64,000 bases of DNA from Tupaia tana (taxonomy: Eukaryota > Chordata > Mammalia > Scandentia > Tupaiidae). The stretch's first letter is position 1; the number at the start of each line of letters is the position of its first letter. The DNA lies in contig JAKSZU010000012.1 in NCBI GenBank assembly GCA_026018925.1, positions 32,544,055 through 32,608,054 on the forward strand, given 5' to 3'. The position numbers and the translations under genes are program-made. The notes under the pieces were generated by a model. That model saw only the letters and a list, made by a program, of their open reading frames with translations. It searched no databases and was not told the DNA's origin. This document shows positions 23,300-34,870 of the stretch, one piece after another.

Positions 23300-24084
23300 G
23301 AACCCAGACTTTTCTGACCCGAATGCATTCACTCAGTCCACCTTACTGAAGATTGGAGTGCTCAGGAAATGGAGTGTTGAAATGAGGTGGGGTTGGGATG
23401 CTTTGAACTTCCTGGATCCCCCTGCAGCAGGAATCCCTCTCCAGCCCAAACCTCTTTCCCTCTTTTTCTCATCCCTAGGCCATCAAGGGCACATCAGGTG
23501 TGGTCTTAATACCCATGGATCTGAGGGGCCAGGGACCCTCCCACTCCAGTCACCCAGCTGAGCTCAGTGTGACTCAGCCTAAAGCTCTTTGGGGGTCAGG
23601 CATTTGTTCAGGATCCTGAGGATTCTTAATAGTCTCACTGCTCAGCTTTTCAAGCACTTATACAACTACTTAAAATACATTGGCTCCAAAATGTGAGCCA
23701 AAAAAACCAGCAATGTCAAAATTAACACGTTTAACGAAATGTCTACAAATGCAGACAACTAGTCAAGAGCAGCTGGATCGATTCTTCCTTAGGTGTAATA
23801 ATGCAAGTTCAAGCTACAAAACAAAATGAGTAATTTACTCGGCACAGAACTCAAAACGATAAAAATCCTTTTTAATATGTTGCCTGTAGTAACAATGTTT
23901 AATAAGGGAGTTTATTGGGTGTGTCCTGGCGAGATGGACCTTGGGCCTGTGAAAGTCTTTGGACTCTGCAGTCCCTCAGCGCAAGGTCCTGTGAGCCCTG
24001 TCGGTGACTCTGGAGGGAGGCTGCAGCTGGTGTTCTGGTGGAACTGGGTGTCGCAGGGACAGGGCTGGGGCCACGTGCCACCAG
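23300..24084. other. Intergenic, no recognisable feature
   Basis: No gene recognised. An open frame over 23826-24206 has no family resemblance and runs into a transposon relic. Confidence 0.45.
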
Positions 24085-24495
24085 AAGCTGTGATCTCTCA
24101 GGAGATACAGTATTTTCCCCAAAAACACCTGCAGTTTTGCTTCCCATGGTTTCAGTTCCCCATAGTCCACCATGGGGGTCTGAAAATATTAAATAGAAAA
24201 TTCTAGAGTTTTAAACAGTACACGATTGTAAGTAGTGTGATGAAATCTCACACCAACTTGCTCCATCTTGCCCAGGAGGTGAATCGTTCCTTCATCCAGG
24301 AATCACAGTAAGACCACCTTGCTGTGCCCTTGAGGGTCTGGGGATGAGAAAACGGGGGAATCACTTCGTAAGTCTCATATCAGATAAACAAACAAACAAA
24401 CCGTGCTATATACAGGGTCCAGTGCTATCTGTGGTTTCAGGTGTGTACTGAGGGTCTTGGGATGTATCCCCCATGGATCAGGGGACCACTGTCCT
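24085..24495. mobile_element. Tigger-family DNA transposon relic
   Basis: Resembles the terminal parts of a Tigger element: 'TTTCAGTTCCCCATAGTCC', 'AAATATTAAATAGAAAATTC', 'GTGATGAAATCTCACACC', and the end 'TATCCCCCATGGATCAGGGG'. The transposase region is deleted. Confidence 0.6.
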
Positions 24496-24499
24496 GGAG

Positions 24500-25425
24500 A
24501 TGGCAAGGGGTGGGGCAGCCCCCATGTAGGAGACCAAGCCACCCATCTCTCCTCTACACTGTCTGAGCAGGGAGAGTAGCACATTCTGACATGGATTCTA
24601 GAAACTCCCTGGGCTTGGCTGCTGTGTGGTGGAGGGGCTGAATGGACAAGCCTGGAGGCCCGAAGACCATGGAGGAGGCTAGTGCAGGCCCAGTGAAGAG
24701 TCACCGTGTCAGGCCTGCAGTGTAGGCAGTGGAGACAGGAAGGAAGGTGGGTTGAGGACATGACCAAGGCAGCAGTGATAGGGCTTCCTAATGAAACGAG
24801 TGTGTGTATTGGGGGGGAAGGTGGGGAGGGGGTGAAGGAGAAGGAGTCTATGTGGTTCCAGAGCCTTGGTTTGGGTAAGGGGTGGTTGGTGGTGCCACCA
24901 GGAACCAGGCGCTACAGGGGGAGCAAGGGTTTAGGATATGCTGATGTCTGTCTGGGACATAGTAGGCTTGGAGGGCTCTGGAATATCCGAATCAAACTGC
25001 CCAGGATGAGAAGTGACCAGTTGGCTTGGCAAGGGGAACCCACGGGCACAGAAGAGGACAGCCTATTTCCTTCACTAGAGGGCCTGGGGCAGAGCCCCAC
25101 TCCACCTGTCACTCTACACACCCCTGTTTATGTCAGCCACAGAAGCCCTGCAGATGACCAGTCTGGTGGGTAATGCGACGTGAATGTGGCGTGGGTGCTA
25201 TGGGGCTCCCTTTTCACACGGTGGGTGGGGTGATGGCAGGCATGCTGAGGGAAGTGGTGTTTGAGTTGGTTCTCAGCAGTGGGCTGGGGTCATGCTGGAA
25301 GTCTGGGCCGAGAGAAGCAGGCTATCTGGTGGAGCAGAATGTTGGTGAAGGATTCTGCCAGGGGAGAGGGAGGGAAAAGGGAGGCTTGGGAGCCAACAGA
25401 GTGAGCCCTGTGAGACACTGTTCCT
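24500..25425. other. Intergenic GC-moderate stretch, unrecognised
   Basis: G-rich on this strand. Parts (24745-24790, 25310-25370) vaguely resemble the ancient LINE-like repeat at 27650-28540, but I cannot support a boundary. No gene. Confidence 0.35.
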
Positions 25426-25483
25426 GTTTGCTACAGCTGTGACAAATTACTGCAAACAGAGCGGCTTAAAACAACACAAAGGA

Positions 25484-25790
25484 AGGCCAGCAGGTTGCAC
25501 AGTGGTTACATCGCTGGACTTACATGATTGACCGCAGTTCAAATCCTGGACCTGGTGGCTTGAAACTCACGCTGGACACGTGCGTGTGTGCCTAAGATCC
25601 TGGGAAGAAAATGAGGGAGAGGGATTGGGGCGTGGCTATTCCCCCTGGGGTGTGATTTCTCACTTTCCCTCTCACTGTCTCTGTCTCTCTCTCCCCAACA
25701 AGTCTACATACCCTAAGGTAAAAACTTCTAAAAACCAAACCAAACCAAATCAAACAAAACAAAATGAAAAACCAAACACAGCACAAAAGT
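25484..25790 (+). mobile_element. SINE, form A-like with (AAACC)n tail
   Basis: GGCCAGCAGGTTGCACAGTG head, body and CCCTAAGGTAAAAACTTC end, with a tail of ACCAA and ACAAA repeats. Confidence 0.8.
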
Positions 25791-25978
25791 ACACTCTTGT
25801 GGTTCTGAAAGCCTGAAGTCTGAAACCAGTGTCTCTGGGCTAAAGCCAAGACATTAGCAACGCTGCTCTCTCTGGAGGCTCCGAGGGGAGAATCCGAGAT
25901 CTTCCCTGCTTTGGCTTCCAGGGGCTGCCTGTGCTCCTTGGCAGGAGACCTCGTTCCTCTGTGTTCAAATACCCATTG

Positions 25979-26508
25979 GGACCAGCCAGTGGTGTGTGGT
26001 TAAGGTGGCTGGATCCCACATGGCCAACTGTAAGATTCAAGTCCCAGACTCTGTGGCTTAAGAAACACTCTGAGCCAGGCCAGAGGTGGAGTAGTGGCTA
26101 AGGTGCTGGACTTGCACATGGCCAACTGTGCTTAGATTCCCGGATCCGGTGGCTTGAAAAATCACTCCAGGCACAAGTATGTGTGTGCCCCAAGTTCTGA
26201 GAAAATGGAAGAGGAGGGATTGTCACATGGCCATCCCACTGGGGAGGGGGGTGATTTATCACTTTCCCTCTCGCTGTCTCTCTCTATTTTTCTCCAGTGA
26301 GCACACACACCCTAAGGCAAAAACAAAAAAAGAAAAAAGAGAGAGAAAGAAAGACTCTGGGCACCTGTATGTGAATTCCCAAAATCCTCAGAGGAGGGAG
26401 AAATGGAGAAGGGATTGCAGTGTAACCATGCCCATGGGGAAGGGAATGCTTTCTCACTTTCTCTCTCTCTAGCATACATTGTCCGGCCAAAAAAAAAAAA
26501 AAAAAAAA
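25979..26508 (+). mobile_element. SINE, split by a second SINE
   Basis: Head and B-box part at 25979-26072. The rest (CCCAAAATCCTCAGAGGAGG onward) is at 26360-26508, with a 20-A tail. The interruption is the SINE at 26073-26347. Confidence 0.85.
26073..26347 (+). mobile_element. SINE nested in a SINE
   Basis: GCCAGGCCAGAGGTGGAGTA head to CCCTAAGGCAAAAAC end. The target duplication AGAAACACTCTG / AGAAAGACTCTG (26061-26072 and 26348-26359) derives from the host SINE body. Confidence 0.85.
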
Positions 26509-26579
26509 AGACTTCAGTCTCTGCTTCCAGCATTGCATCATGTTCCATGGCACTGATCTTTACATCCCTCTTATGTTTA

Positions 26580-26800
26580 AGAGGTCAGGTGGCGGTGCAG
26601 TGGTTACACAGGTGGACCCACATAGGAAGGTCATAGGCTCACATCTTGGGACCTCCCTGTGCATGGTGGGCCCATGATCTGGGCTGGATGAAATCAGGGT
26701 AGATTATAGCATGAAGATACTGTTAGGGGCGCTCTTCTTGCTTTCTCTTTCTCTTTGTCTCTCTCATGGAAGAAATCATTAAGCTTAAAAAGTAAAGACC
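26580..26800 (+). mobile_element. Old SINE subfamily (third form)
   Basis: GGTCAGGTGGCGGTGCAGTG head, GGGCCCATGATCTGGGCTGG body, and tail ATTAAGCTTAAAAAG as in 15479-15686. Confidence 0.65.
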
Positions 26801-26949
26801 CATTGTGATTAATCAGACACATGATATGGGCTAATCCATGATCATTTGAACTTCTCGATTTAGTCACACCTACAACACCTCTCTTGCCATGTGAATTACC
26901 ATTAATAGGTTTCAGGGATTAAGATGTGGACACTTCTGGGGGGGAGGGG

Positions 26950-27650
26950 ACTTTATTCATCAGCCCCAGGTTGCTGGCATAGTCCTCATCACCTGGGCAT
27001 GGAGGACCACACTCAGTCCTGGGACCTCTTCTAGCCCCAGGCCCAGGCTTCAGTGCACAGTCCTGGCTGGCACCGCAGCAATTTCTGGGCAGAATCTGGC
27101 CACTGCTCCTGAGCTCAGGGGCTGTCTAGCTTTCCATCAGCTTGTAGCCCAGTAATTGGGCAAACAAGGCTGGGAACTGCTGGGTTGAACAAAGCTAAAT
27201 GGGCTCTCTTGTGTGCTGTGCCTCTATCTTTATTCAGTTTGGAGTCTTTCTGCAATATTAACGTTCCTCGGGTCACAGTCTGAGCACTGCTGCATGGACC
27301 AGGCTGCTGCATGGGGTGGTAAGCCTGTGGGAGATGAACACAGAGGAGAGGGCACTGCCTCCAGCTCTCAGTAAAGCTGCAGTGGAGAGGGGAAGGCCTG
27401 GGCTCTAGATTCCTTCATTTAATAAGTGCACCTTCTAGGTGCTGGGTGTTGGCTATAGATTGTTGAATTATGCAATCCCATTTTTTGTTTGTTTGTTTTT
27501 GCCCAAAAGGAGTTTATCATCATTGTAATAGATACAAGTAAAAATGCATTGATTATGATATCCCCTAATGAGGTAAGGGCTGTGGGGGAAATAGCCAGTA
27601 TGCAAGGAGAGCGGAAAACAGAGAAAGTGACATTCAGATAAAGTGACAGT
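26950..27650. other. Intergenic, no recognisable feature
   Basis: No gene or RNA identified. A short T/G-rich run sits at 27481-27500. Confidence 0.45.
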
Positions 27651-28540
27651 CAGACCAAGATCTGAAGGAAGAGAAGTCAGCTGTGCAGGGGCTATAGGAA
27701 AGAACATTCTGGCAGAGGCCCTGAGGTGCCAAAGAGCTGGAAGGATAGTGAGACTGGAGACAGTGAACACAGATGAAGAAGAGAAGCTTGGCAGGAGAGA
27801 CCTGCCGGAGAAACCAGGTCTCATGGCACTTGTGGACCATGGTAAAGTTTGGAGCCACCATAGAAGTGTGAAGCAGGGAGGTTGCATAGTGAACACACAC
27901 ACACACACACACACACCAACAACAACTTTTGGAGAGAAGACTGTAAGATGCCAGAGGGCCAGTCTTGCTCCTACTGCGTCCATGGAGTCCAGAGCAGTTT
28001 CTGGTAAGAATCACATGCTCACCTGATGACTATTTGTTGGGCGAATAAGTCAACAAGAGAAGTAGAAACATTAGTATAGAGGTTATTGCAGGCAACAGTG
28101 AATCAAGGTGGAAAATGGAGATAGGAAGTGGATACATTCAAGTGTATTTTGGAAGTAGAGGTGGCAGGACTTGCTGCTGGGTTGGAGGTGAAGACATTGA
28201 AAAGGGAGGAATCTAGAATGTCTCGTGGGTTTCTGCCTTGAGCAGCTGGTTGAACGATAATGCCATTTTATGGGAAGGGGAGACTGGGAGAGGTTAAGAG
28301 TAGGGTTGCAGCTGGGTGGAAAGAAGATCCCAGAGCCCACTCTGGGTCTGTTGGGTTTGAGATGCTTTGAGACACTCAAGAAAAGATATCGAATTGGCAG
28401 TCTGGAGCCCAGAGGAGAGATCAAGGCTGGAAGCATCAACTTGGGAGTCATCATACACAGAGGGGTTTTAAATCTGCATCGTGAGTAAGGTCACCCACAG
28501 AGAGAGGGTGAATGAAGAGAAGAGGGCCAGGACCTAGGTT
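27650..28540 (+). repeat. Ancient LINE-like repeat (family not named)
   Basis: Resembles a widespread mammalian repeat: 'GAACATTCTGGCAGAGGCCC', 'TTTTGGAAGTAGAGGTGGCA', 'GGGAGTCATCATACACAGAG'. The complementary type occurs at 50945-51210, and another sense part at 38880-40060. A (CA)n run is at 27892-27917. Confidence 0.5.
27892..27917. repeat. (CA)n microsatellite
   Basis: About 13 CA units. Confidence 0.95.
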
Positions 28541-28900
28541 GGTTCAAAACAATCCATAATAATTAAAAGAAAACAAAAACAAACAAAAAGAGTCTTATTG
28601 CTATGACTCTTACTGCACTTTTTACTGGTACAATTTTTTAATGCCTCTGAGTTTGTTTCATCTATCCTATAGGGCCAGACTCCAAAGCATACCTGCACAC
28701 AGGTAGGGGCTCAGCAGAGATCAGTTCTAGAAGAATTCTTCATCCTGAAACAACCTGGAGAGAGATGGACATATCTTCTCCAACTAGAACCAGTAGGACT
28801 ACATCTTGAGCTATTTTTGTGAGCAAGTTGTCCTCTTATACCCTTGACAGTGTCTTTTGCAGAGTAGTAGTTTTTAATGAAATCCAGCATATTAAGTCTT
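28540..28900. other. Intergenic, no recognisable feature
   Basis: Nothing recognised apart from an A-rich run near 28565-28590. Confidence 0.45.
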
Positions 28901-29280
28901 GCTCTCATGGACTGTACCATTGATGCTATATCTAAAAAGTTATCATCGTATCCAAGGTCATATAGGTCTCCTATGTTATCTTTTATTTTGAATAGTTTTG
29001 TGTTTTACTGTGTCCCTGATCCATTTTGAGCTGACTTTTGTGACGAATGTGAAATCTGCATTTGTATTAGTATTTTTCTTTTACATGTGGATGTCCAGTT
29101 GTTACAACACCTTTTGCTGAGAAGACTATTTTTGCTCCATTTTATTGTATTCAATCCTTTGACAAAGATCAGTTGACTCAGAGAGTCTATTTGTGCAGTT
29201 TGTATTCCATTTCATTGATTTACTTCTGTTCTTTCACCAACACTATATTGTCTTGTGGTATTGTTACGAAGAACTAAAAT
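28900..29280 (-). mobile_element. L1M ORF2 segment, reverse (5' inverted part)
   Basis: Plus-strand phrases CCATTTTGAGCTGACTTTTG, ATGTGGATGTCCAGTTGTTA and TTGACAAAGATCAGTTGACT are complements of L1 ORF2. The next segment is the 3' UTR of an L1 in the opposite orientation, the layout expected of a twin-primed insertion. Confidence 0.7.
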
Positions 29281-29284
29281 TTTG

Positions 29285-29880
29285 ACAACATTGAATCTTT
29301 CAATCCATGAACATAGAATATCTCCCCATGGATATACTGTGGTGTATACATACAATAAATTATTTCTCCACATGAAATAGAAATGAACTATTGAGATGTG
29401 AAAATACATAAAGGAAACTTAAAGATATATAACTAAGTAAAACAAGCCAATATGAAAAAAGCTACAGCCTATATAATTCCAACTATATGATACTCTGGAA
29501 AAGGCAGAAATATGGAGCTAGCAAAAGGATGAATAGTTGCCAGAGGTTACAAGTAAGGGAAGAATGGAGAGTTGGGGTACAGAAGATTTTAGGGCAAACT
29601 ACTCTGTATACTATGGTGATGGCACTTTTCAAACCCCATAGAATGTATAATATCAACAGTGAACTCTAATAAAAACTGTGAATTTGGGCTGATAATGATG
29701 TATCAGTGTAGGTTAATTGTTTTTTAATAAACGAGCCACTCTGAAGCAGGATTTTGATAAAGAGGCAGGTTGGAGGTTAAAGGTAATTTAAAAAGCCACA
29801 ACTCTGTACCTTCCTGCTCACTTTTACATTAAGCTTAAAAATGCTATGAAAGATTATATCTAAAGTAAAAATAATACATA
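29285..29880 (+). mobile_element. L1M 3' end, sense
   Basis: Sense L1M 3' UTR: 'ACTCTGGAAAAGGCAGAAAT', 'GTTGCCAGAGGTTACAAG', 'AACCCCATAGAATGTATAA', 'GATAATGATGTATCAGTGTA'. It ends with 'GCTTAAAAATGCTATGAAAG'. Confidence 0.75.
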
Positions 29881-30382
29881 TTATTGGTATCAACTCAAAC
29901 CAACTTAACCAGAATTTTTAAAAATGTGGTCTTGTAATGCATACTATTTAGCTCTTCAGAAGATATTTTATGCACACTAATACCTAAGCCATACTATAAG
30001 CTCTGTATCAAACCTACATATCAGTCAATGCTTCACTTCATAAACCATGATTTTATGAAATTTTATTACTCACTTTTTAGATCATCCACATCTTCCCAAA
30101 TATTGGAAGAAATCACTAAATCTTAGGGTAACACTACCATACTCTTAAATTTAACTTCTAAAGGTATGATTACCCACCTGCTTCTGACTTATTTATTTTT
30201 GAGTTAATTGAGCTACTAGAGCAGTTTATATTAGTTGTCCAATAGAGAGTTACATATTATAAAGCCTCTTCTCATGTGTGTATCACTTATAATAAAAATC
30301 AGCATCTCTATTCAGCAATCATATTCTATTCATGTACTTAATTTTATATATTACAATACTCCGCTATTAAACATTTTACTTG
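29880..30382. other. AT-rich intergenic, nothing recognised
   Basis: Pre-insertion flank of the NSRP1 pseudogene. No gene or clear repeat. Confidence 0.5.
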
Positions 30383-30621
30383 TCAGTTATGATTTTTTTT
30401 ATTATCACTATTTTTATTTTCATTTAAGCCAAGGATGCCATGGGCTAAGGTTATTCACACAAGATGTATGATTCACATTTTACACTTCATACAAATTTTA
30501 AAACATTAAACAGTATTTTCTACTTTATTGTTCAAATCCACATATTTTTATCTGAAATACAATTTCTATAGAACAACTCCTGGTGACTAAGCCAACATTA
30601 GAAGAATTTTAAAAATTACTT

Positions 30622-30902
30622 GTTTTTTTGTTTTTTTTTTTTTTTTTGGGAGAGGTTTTTCTCTATAGGGTGCGTGTGCTCGCCAGACAGACAGAGAGAG
30701 ACATAGAGACAGAAAGCGAGAAATCACCCCCCAGGGGGGATGGTCATGCCACAGTCCCTTCTCCTTCATTCTCCTCTCAGGATCTTGGGCACGCACGCAC
30801 ACGCGCCCGGTGTAAGTTTTAAGCCACCGGGTCCGTGACGCGAACCGCAGTCGACTATGTGGGAGTCCAGTGACATAACCATTATGCTAACTGCTGGTTC
30901 CC
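30622..30902 (-). mobile_element. SINE, form A, in NSRP1 pseudogene 3' UTR
   Basis: Reverse copy with CpG-rich body. Target duplication AAAAATTACTT lies just before (30611-30621) and just after (about 30904-30914). It is younger than the pseudogene. Confidence 0.92.
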
Positions 30903-31871
30903 AAAAATTACTTTCTAATGGTTATACTAGAACCAATTTTCCTCATTAAGTACCTATAAGGATCTAGCACACTCTTACGCTTTACTGAAAATAGCCAAGA
31001 ATGTAGCACTGGTAGGTGAGTCCTATAATAAATGTAGCCAAGCATTCAAGAGAAAAGGACTGACTTTTAAGATCTAAACCCAAAATGAACTTTGAAAAAA
31101 TATTTTTAAATATCTTCCCAACCACGGTTAACATACTCCTTTCTGCTTTCACCCAGCAAGTTCAAGGAGTTCCAATTTTTCATGTTTTTATACATCTTTC
31201 TTTTGGGGCAGCTATCAATCATCTTCTTTCTCAATCTAGGTCTTTGCATTAACCCGTGCCATTTGTCTGGCCAAGTGCTTGTCTCTGGCTGACATTAGTT
31301 TCTTCATTGCTTCGCTTTGCAAACTTGCTCACTGCCTCACGGGGTCCTTCTTGTTCTTTGCCCTTCTCTCGCCTTTCCTGTGTGAGTCTGTGTTTTGTTC
31401 CTAGTGATGTTTCCGAACTAGAGGGCTTCTCTTGATTTCTTTCATTGTCCTTTTCTATGTTTCTCATTTTGTTGGATCTTTCCTGGTCAAGAAACTTATC
31501 CTTTGCCCTAGAATTTGGGCTGCTTTCCCTTCTGTCTCGACTCCTTTCTGAAGATGGAACACTCAGTGCTCGTTTTTCCCCATCTCTGTATTTATTATTA
31601 TTTTCATATCCTTCCTCCCTTTCATATGTCCTTCCTTTTCTTTGCTTTTCTCTTCTTTCTCTCCTCCTTTCTCACTGCGTCAGTCATGATCATTTCGCTA
31701 CCTTTCTCTTTCTTGCTCTCTTGGGGAATATTTCTCCTTTTTCCATTCTCTGTCATTTTTTTTCTCTTGGATCTCTTCCCTTCTGTTTATCTTCTTGTTC
31801 ATGTTTCTTCTATTGGGAATCTCTCTGACTGACCTCTCGGTGCCTGTAAGAATCCTTTTTTCTTTCTTTCT

Positions 31872-32088
31872 TTCTTTTTTAAACACTCTTCTTTATTACA
31901 CGTGACAATTTTTTTTAATTTTATTTAATTTTTACTTATTCATTCATTCATTTTTTAATTTGACCAGAAAAAGATACAGAGAGAAAGAGGGAAAGTGAGA
32001 AAGCAAGCCACCAGGTCTGGGACTAAAACCATGGTCGGCCATGTGGGAGTGTCCAGCGCCTTAACCACCACGCCACCTGCTGGTCCCC
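31872..32088 (-). mobile_element. SINE, form B, in NSRP1 pseudogene coding part
   Basis: T-rich tail, ATTCATTCATTCATT, TAATTTGACCAGAAAAAG, GA-rich body, head complement CCACCTGCTGGTCCCC. The target duplication around AGAATC(C)TTTTTTCTTTC is seen at about 31850 and 32089. Confidence 0.85.
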
Positions 32089-33139
32089 AGAATCTTTTTT
32101 TCTTTTCGATCGATGGTCACGGTCAGGGCAATAGTCCTCCTCCTGGTCTCTGGATCGCCTCTTTCGGTGCTCATCATCCCTTTTCTCATGTCCTCTTGAC
32201 TTGGAAGATTTTATGTGGAATATGGTACCATGCCCTCTTTCTTCACTAGATGACCGTGAGTGAGTCTGATTCCTGTGATGCTTGGAGTCACGGTCAAAGG
32301 TCTCTGTGACTTTCCCCTTCTGCAGTGCACTTTGTTTTCTTCCATTTCATCATCGCTGCTCTTGCTCTTCACATCAAAGTCACTGTGTGCATCTGGACTG
32401 TCCTTTACTTTCATATCGGTCTGGAGACTGCATTTCTCATGTGGTATTCCGTTTTCTGAACTTATTTCATCCGAATAATCCCTTAGTTTCTCCTCCTTTA
32501 TCCCAGTCCTGGCTTCACGAAAGCTGCATTTAGGTACTTCCTCTTCACCGTCTGATTTAACAGGTGCCTCTAAAATCCACTGAGATCTTTCTGCTTGGTT
32601 ACATCCAAACGTGCTTCCAGTGCAGCAGCCCTCTTTTCTCTTCCTCTTCAGCTCTCTCCTGCAGTTTTTTCTTCTAAGCAGATGTCACAAATGCCTCTTT
32701 CTCATCAAATTCTCCCTTTTATGTTTCTCGTTCTCTCTGTATTTTCTTTTCCATTCTTTTTTTCCCATTCCTTTTTTTCTGATCTCAACTGCTTTAAGTA
32801 AGTTGTGAATATACTTGGGCTTTCGATCTTTTCCCAAAAGCAATTTGGGATTATTTCCCTCCTTTTTTCCCCCTGCATTTCATCATAAATACCGTCATAT
32901 TCATACACAGTGGAATCTTCTGCAAGGGCCTTCTGGATTTCCGGTTTTGTCTGTTTCATGGCCTGTTTCTTTACTGCTTCCCGCTGAAGGCTTTCCCTCA
33001 CGGAAGTCTCGTCATCATCATCAGAATCATCCCCAAATATTGATGGTTTTTGCAAAGCAGGGTGCAACAGCTGTGTTTTCTTTGGCAAAATAAGCCCATA
33101 CTCCTGCCTGGAATCGCCATCTTGCTGCCTCAGTGATGA

Positions 33140-33955
33140 CTTTTTAAAACTCTTATAAGATTTTGTCACTCTCACATAAATTTGACTTCCTCCAAAATTT
33201 AAACTGGTAATATTGCACTGTGCACACACTGCCCATCTCAAATAGCTAGTCATGCTGCCCTTCCCTGCTTCCACCCCCACATTCACTCAAAACTTAGACG
33301 ATGAAGTGATAAGTTACCTTACTTCACCAAGTCACGTTCTCTCTCTTTTCCTCTTACCAGAATGTGAAAAGTTGAGGATAAACCAGAAAACCTAAGTGTA
33401 ACATTTACTTTTAAGCTGAATCAGAATCATAAACCATTTTGAATTGGTTGTGCTGTTTAAAATGTCTACTGACAGCAGAGTTTGAATCAGCTTTCAATAA
33501 CATTTTCAATTCATTCATAAAGAATTAATACTATTAGTGGACTATATCCAAGAATTTCTCTGGTCATCACCTTAATAATATGATGGAAACCTAGCAATTA
33601 ATGAAAATCAAATGTACACTTTATGAAACAATTGAAATAAATGATTGTGAATCTACTATCAGAATATAAAAGAATATCATGATAAAATAGAATGTGTCTC
33701 AGAGAATTACATTGGAAAGCCTGATTAATTTGGTTTGGTTTGTGTGATTCATAAAATAAAAATGAGAATTCTTCTCCAAGATTATCATGAGACTAAATTC
33801 AAGCTATCCAAAAGTTTCCTTTTAACTGAAAAAGAAGAGAAATTAAAGAGTTATATAACCTCCATTAAATTGACAAAAGCAGTCTTTATTTTCCTTATGG
33901 TTGGGGAGTATGAATGTTCACAACATGTAATTTCACCTTTTTTCTTCCTTAACCT
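33140..33955. other. AT-rich intergenic, nothing recognised
   Basis: 5' flank of the pseudogene. No gene recognised and no clear repeat. Confidence 0.5.
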
Positions 33956-33956
33956 A

Positions 33957-34164
33957 GGTTAAAACCATATATACCCAGTTATAAACTGGGTAAAAGCCAT
34001 ATATACCTGGGGGGAAAAAAACAGGTAAAAACCCATTTATACCCAGGTAAAAACCATAAAACTGAGTATATAATCATGTATAAACTAGGTAAAAACCCAT
34101 ATGCCTAGGTAAAAATCAGGTAAAACCCCATATATACCAAGGATAAAAGTAAAACTGTGGAAAA
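33957..34164. repeat. Degenerate tandem array, block 1
   Basis: About 20-22-base units around AGGTAAAAACCCATATATAC, AT-rich and diverged, eight to nine units. Confidence 0.8.
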
Positions 34165-34445
34165 GTGACACATGTGTCACATGCATATCAAAAGGGACAC
34201 ACATTTCACATGTAAAATCACACACTTGTCTAAGTGACACAAGTGTCAAAAGTGACATACACGTCACATGCATATAAAAAGTTTACCCATGCCATGTGTC
34301 AAAAGCAACATGTGTCAAATGTGGCACATGCATGTCAAAAGTGCCTTGTGTCAAAGGTGACACATGTCAAAATGTGTCACATGGTAAATGTGACATACAT
34401 ATCAAAAGTGACAATGTTTCAAAAGTAACACAAGTCTTACAAAAC
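34165..34445. repeat. Degenerate tandem array, block 2 (palindromic)
   Basis: Units around GTCAAAAGTGACACATGT. It opens with an exact 16-bp palindrome GTGACACATGTGTCAC (34165-34180). Many half-palindromes TGTCAC / GTGACA recur. Confidence 0.8.
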
Positions 34446-34870
34446 TTACCCGACCAGTTTATTCTGTTTTGTACTGGTTTATACCAGTTATAGCCTCTTT
34501 ATTCAGGTTCTGACCAGTTTGTACCGGTTTGTACTGGTTTTTGACTGTTTTTACTACTTTATACCCTTTCTGACTGTTTTATCTGGTCTCTACCGGTTCT
34601 GTCCTTTCTTCCCATTTCTGTCTGGTTTATACCAGTTTGTCCCAGTTCTGACTGGTTTGTACTAGTTCTGACTGGTTTATTCCAGTTTACACACATGTAA
34701 CTTGTTTGAGCTAGTTATGGACTATTTCGGAGCCTGTTTGGACGACACAGATTTAACCAACAGAGTCTCTTTGAACTGGCTAAAGCTGAATGGAAACAGT
34801 TTGGACTTACTGGTGCCACTTTTGGCCAGGCAGAACTGGTTTATAAACCAGTATAAACTAGGTTGGTATT
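34446..34870. repeat. Degenerate tandem array, block 3 (pyrimidine orientation)
   Basis: About 10-base units such as GTTTGTACTG and GTTCTGACCA, clearest to 34700 and fading after. It is the reverse-complement orientation of block 4. Confidence 0.8.

Larger units (their letters stand above)
25427..26950 (+). mobile_element. Ancient interspersed repeat split by a SINE cluster
   Basis: Pieces at 25427-25480, 25790-25978, 26510-26580 and 26805-26945 read in order as one old mammalian repeat (phrases 'GACAAATTACTGCAAAC', 'GGAGGCTCCGAGGGGAGAAT', 'GACTTCAGTCTCTGCTTCC', 'GTGGACACTTCTGGGGG'). SINEs fill the gaps. I do not recall the family name. Confidence 0.6.
30393..33129 (-). pseudogene. NSRP1P: NSRP1 (CCDC55) processed pseudogene
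   Basis: Intronless, disabled copy of nuclear speckle splicing regulatory protein 1. On the minus strand it keeps nine 5' UTR bases, then ATG at 33120 (MAIPGR), where one base is lost at once. The GLILPKK segment, the acidic DSDDDDETSV motif and the SLQREA helix follow in another frame. More frameshifts follow. The SDFD region is at about 32380-32330, the Arg/Lys/Glu-rich tail at 31880-31250, and the C-terminal LARQMARVNAKT then hits an in-frame stop before the ancestral end EKEDD (TGA at 31217-31215). A 3' UTR of about 800 bases follows, with AATAAA at 30418-30413 and an 8-A tail. An imperfect 10-bp target duplication TCAGTTATGA / TCAGTGATGA (30383-30392, 33130-33139) brackets it. Two SINEs are inserted (30622-30902, about 31856-32090). 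Parent identity is from memory of human NSRP1. Confidence 0.93.

Noticed and set aside
32705-33286. Minus-strand open frame of 193 codons as an independent gene
   Set aside because: Its middle is NSRP1 sequence out of its original frame and its first part is flanking DNA; it is part of the processed pseudogene.
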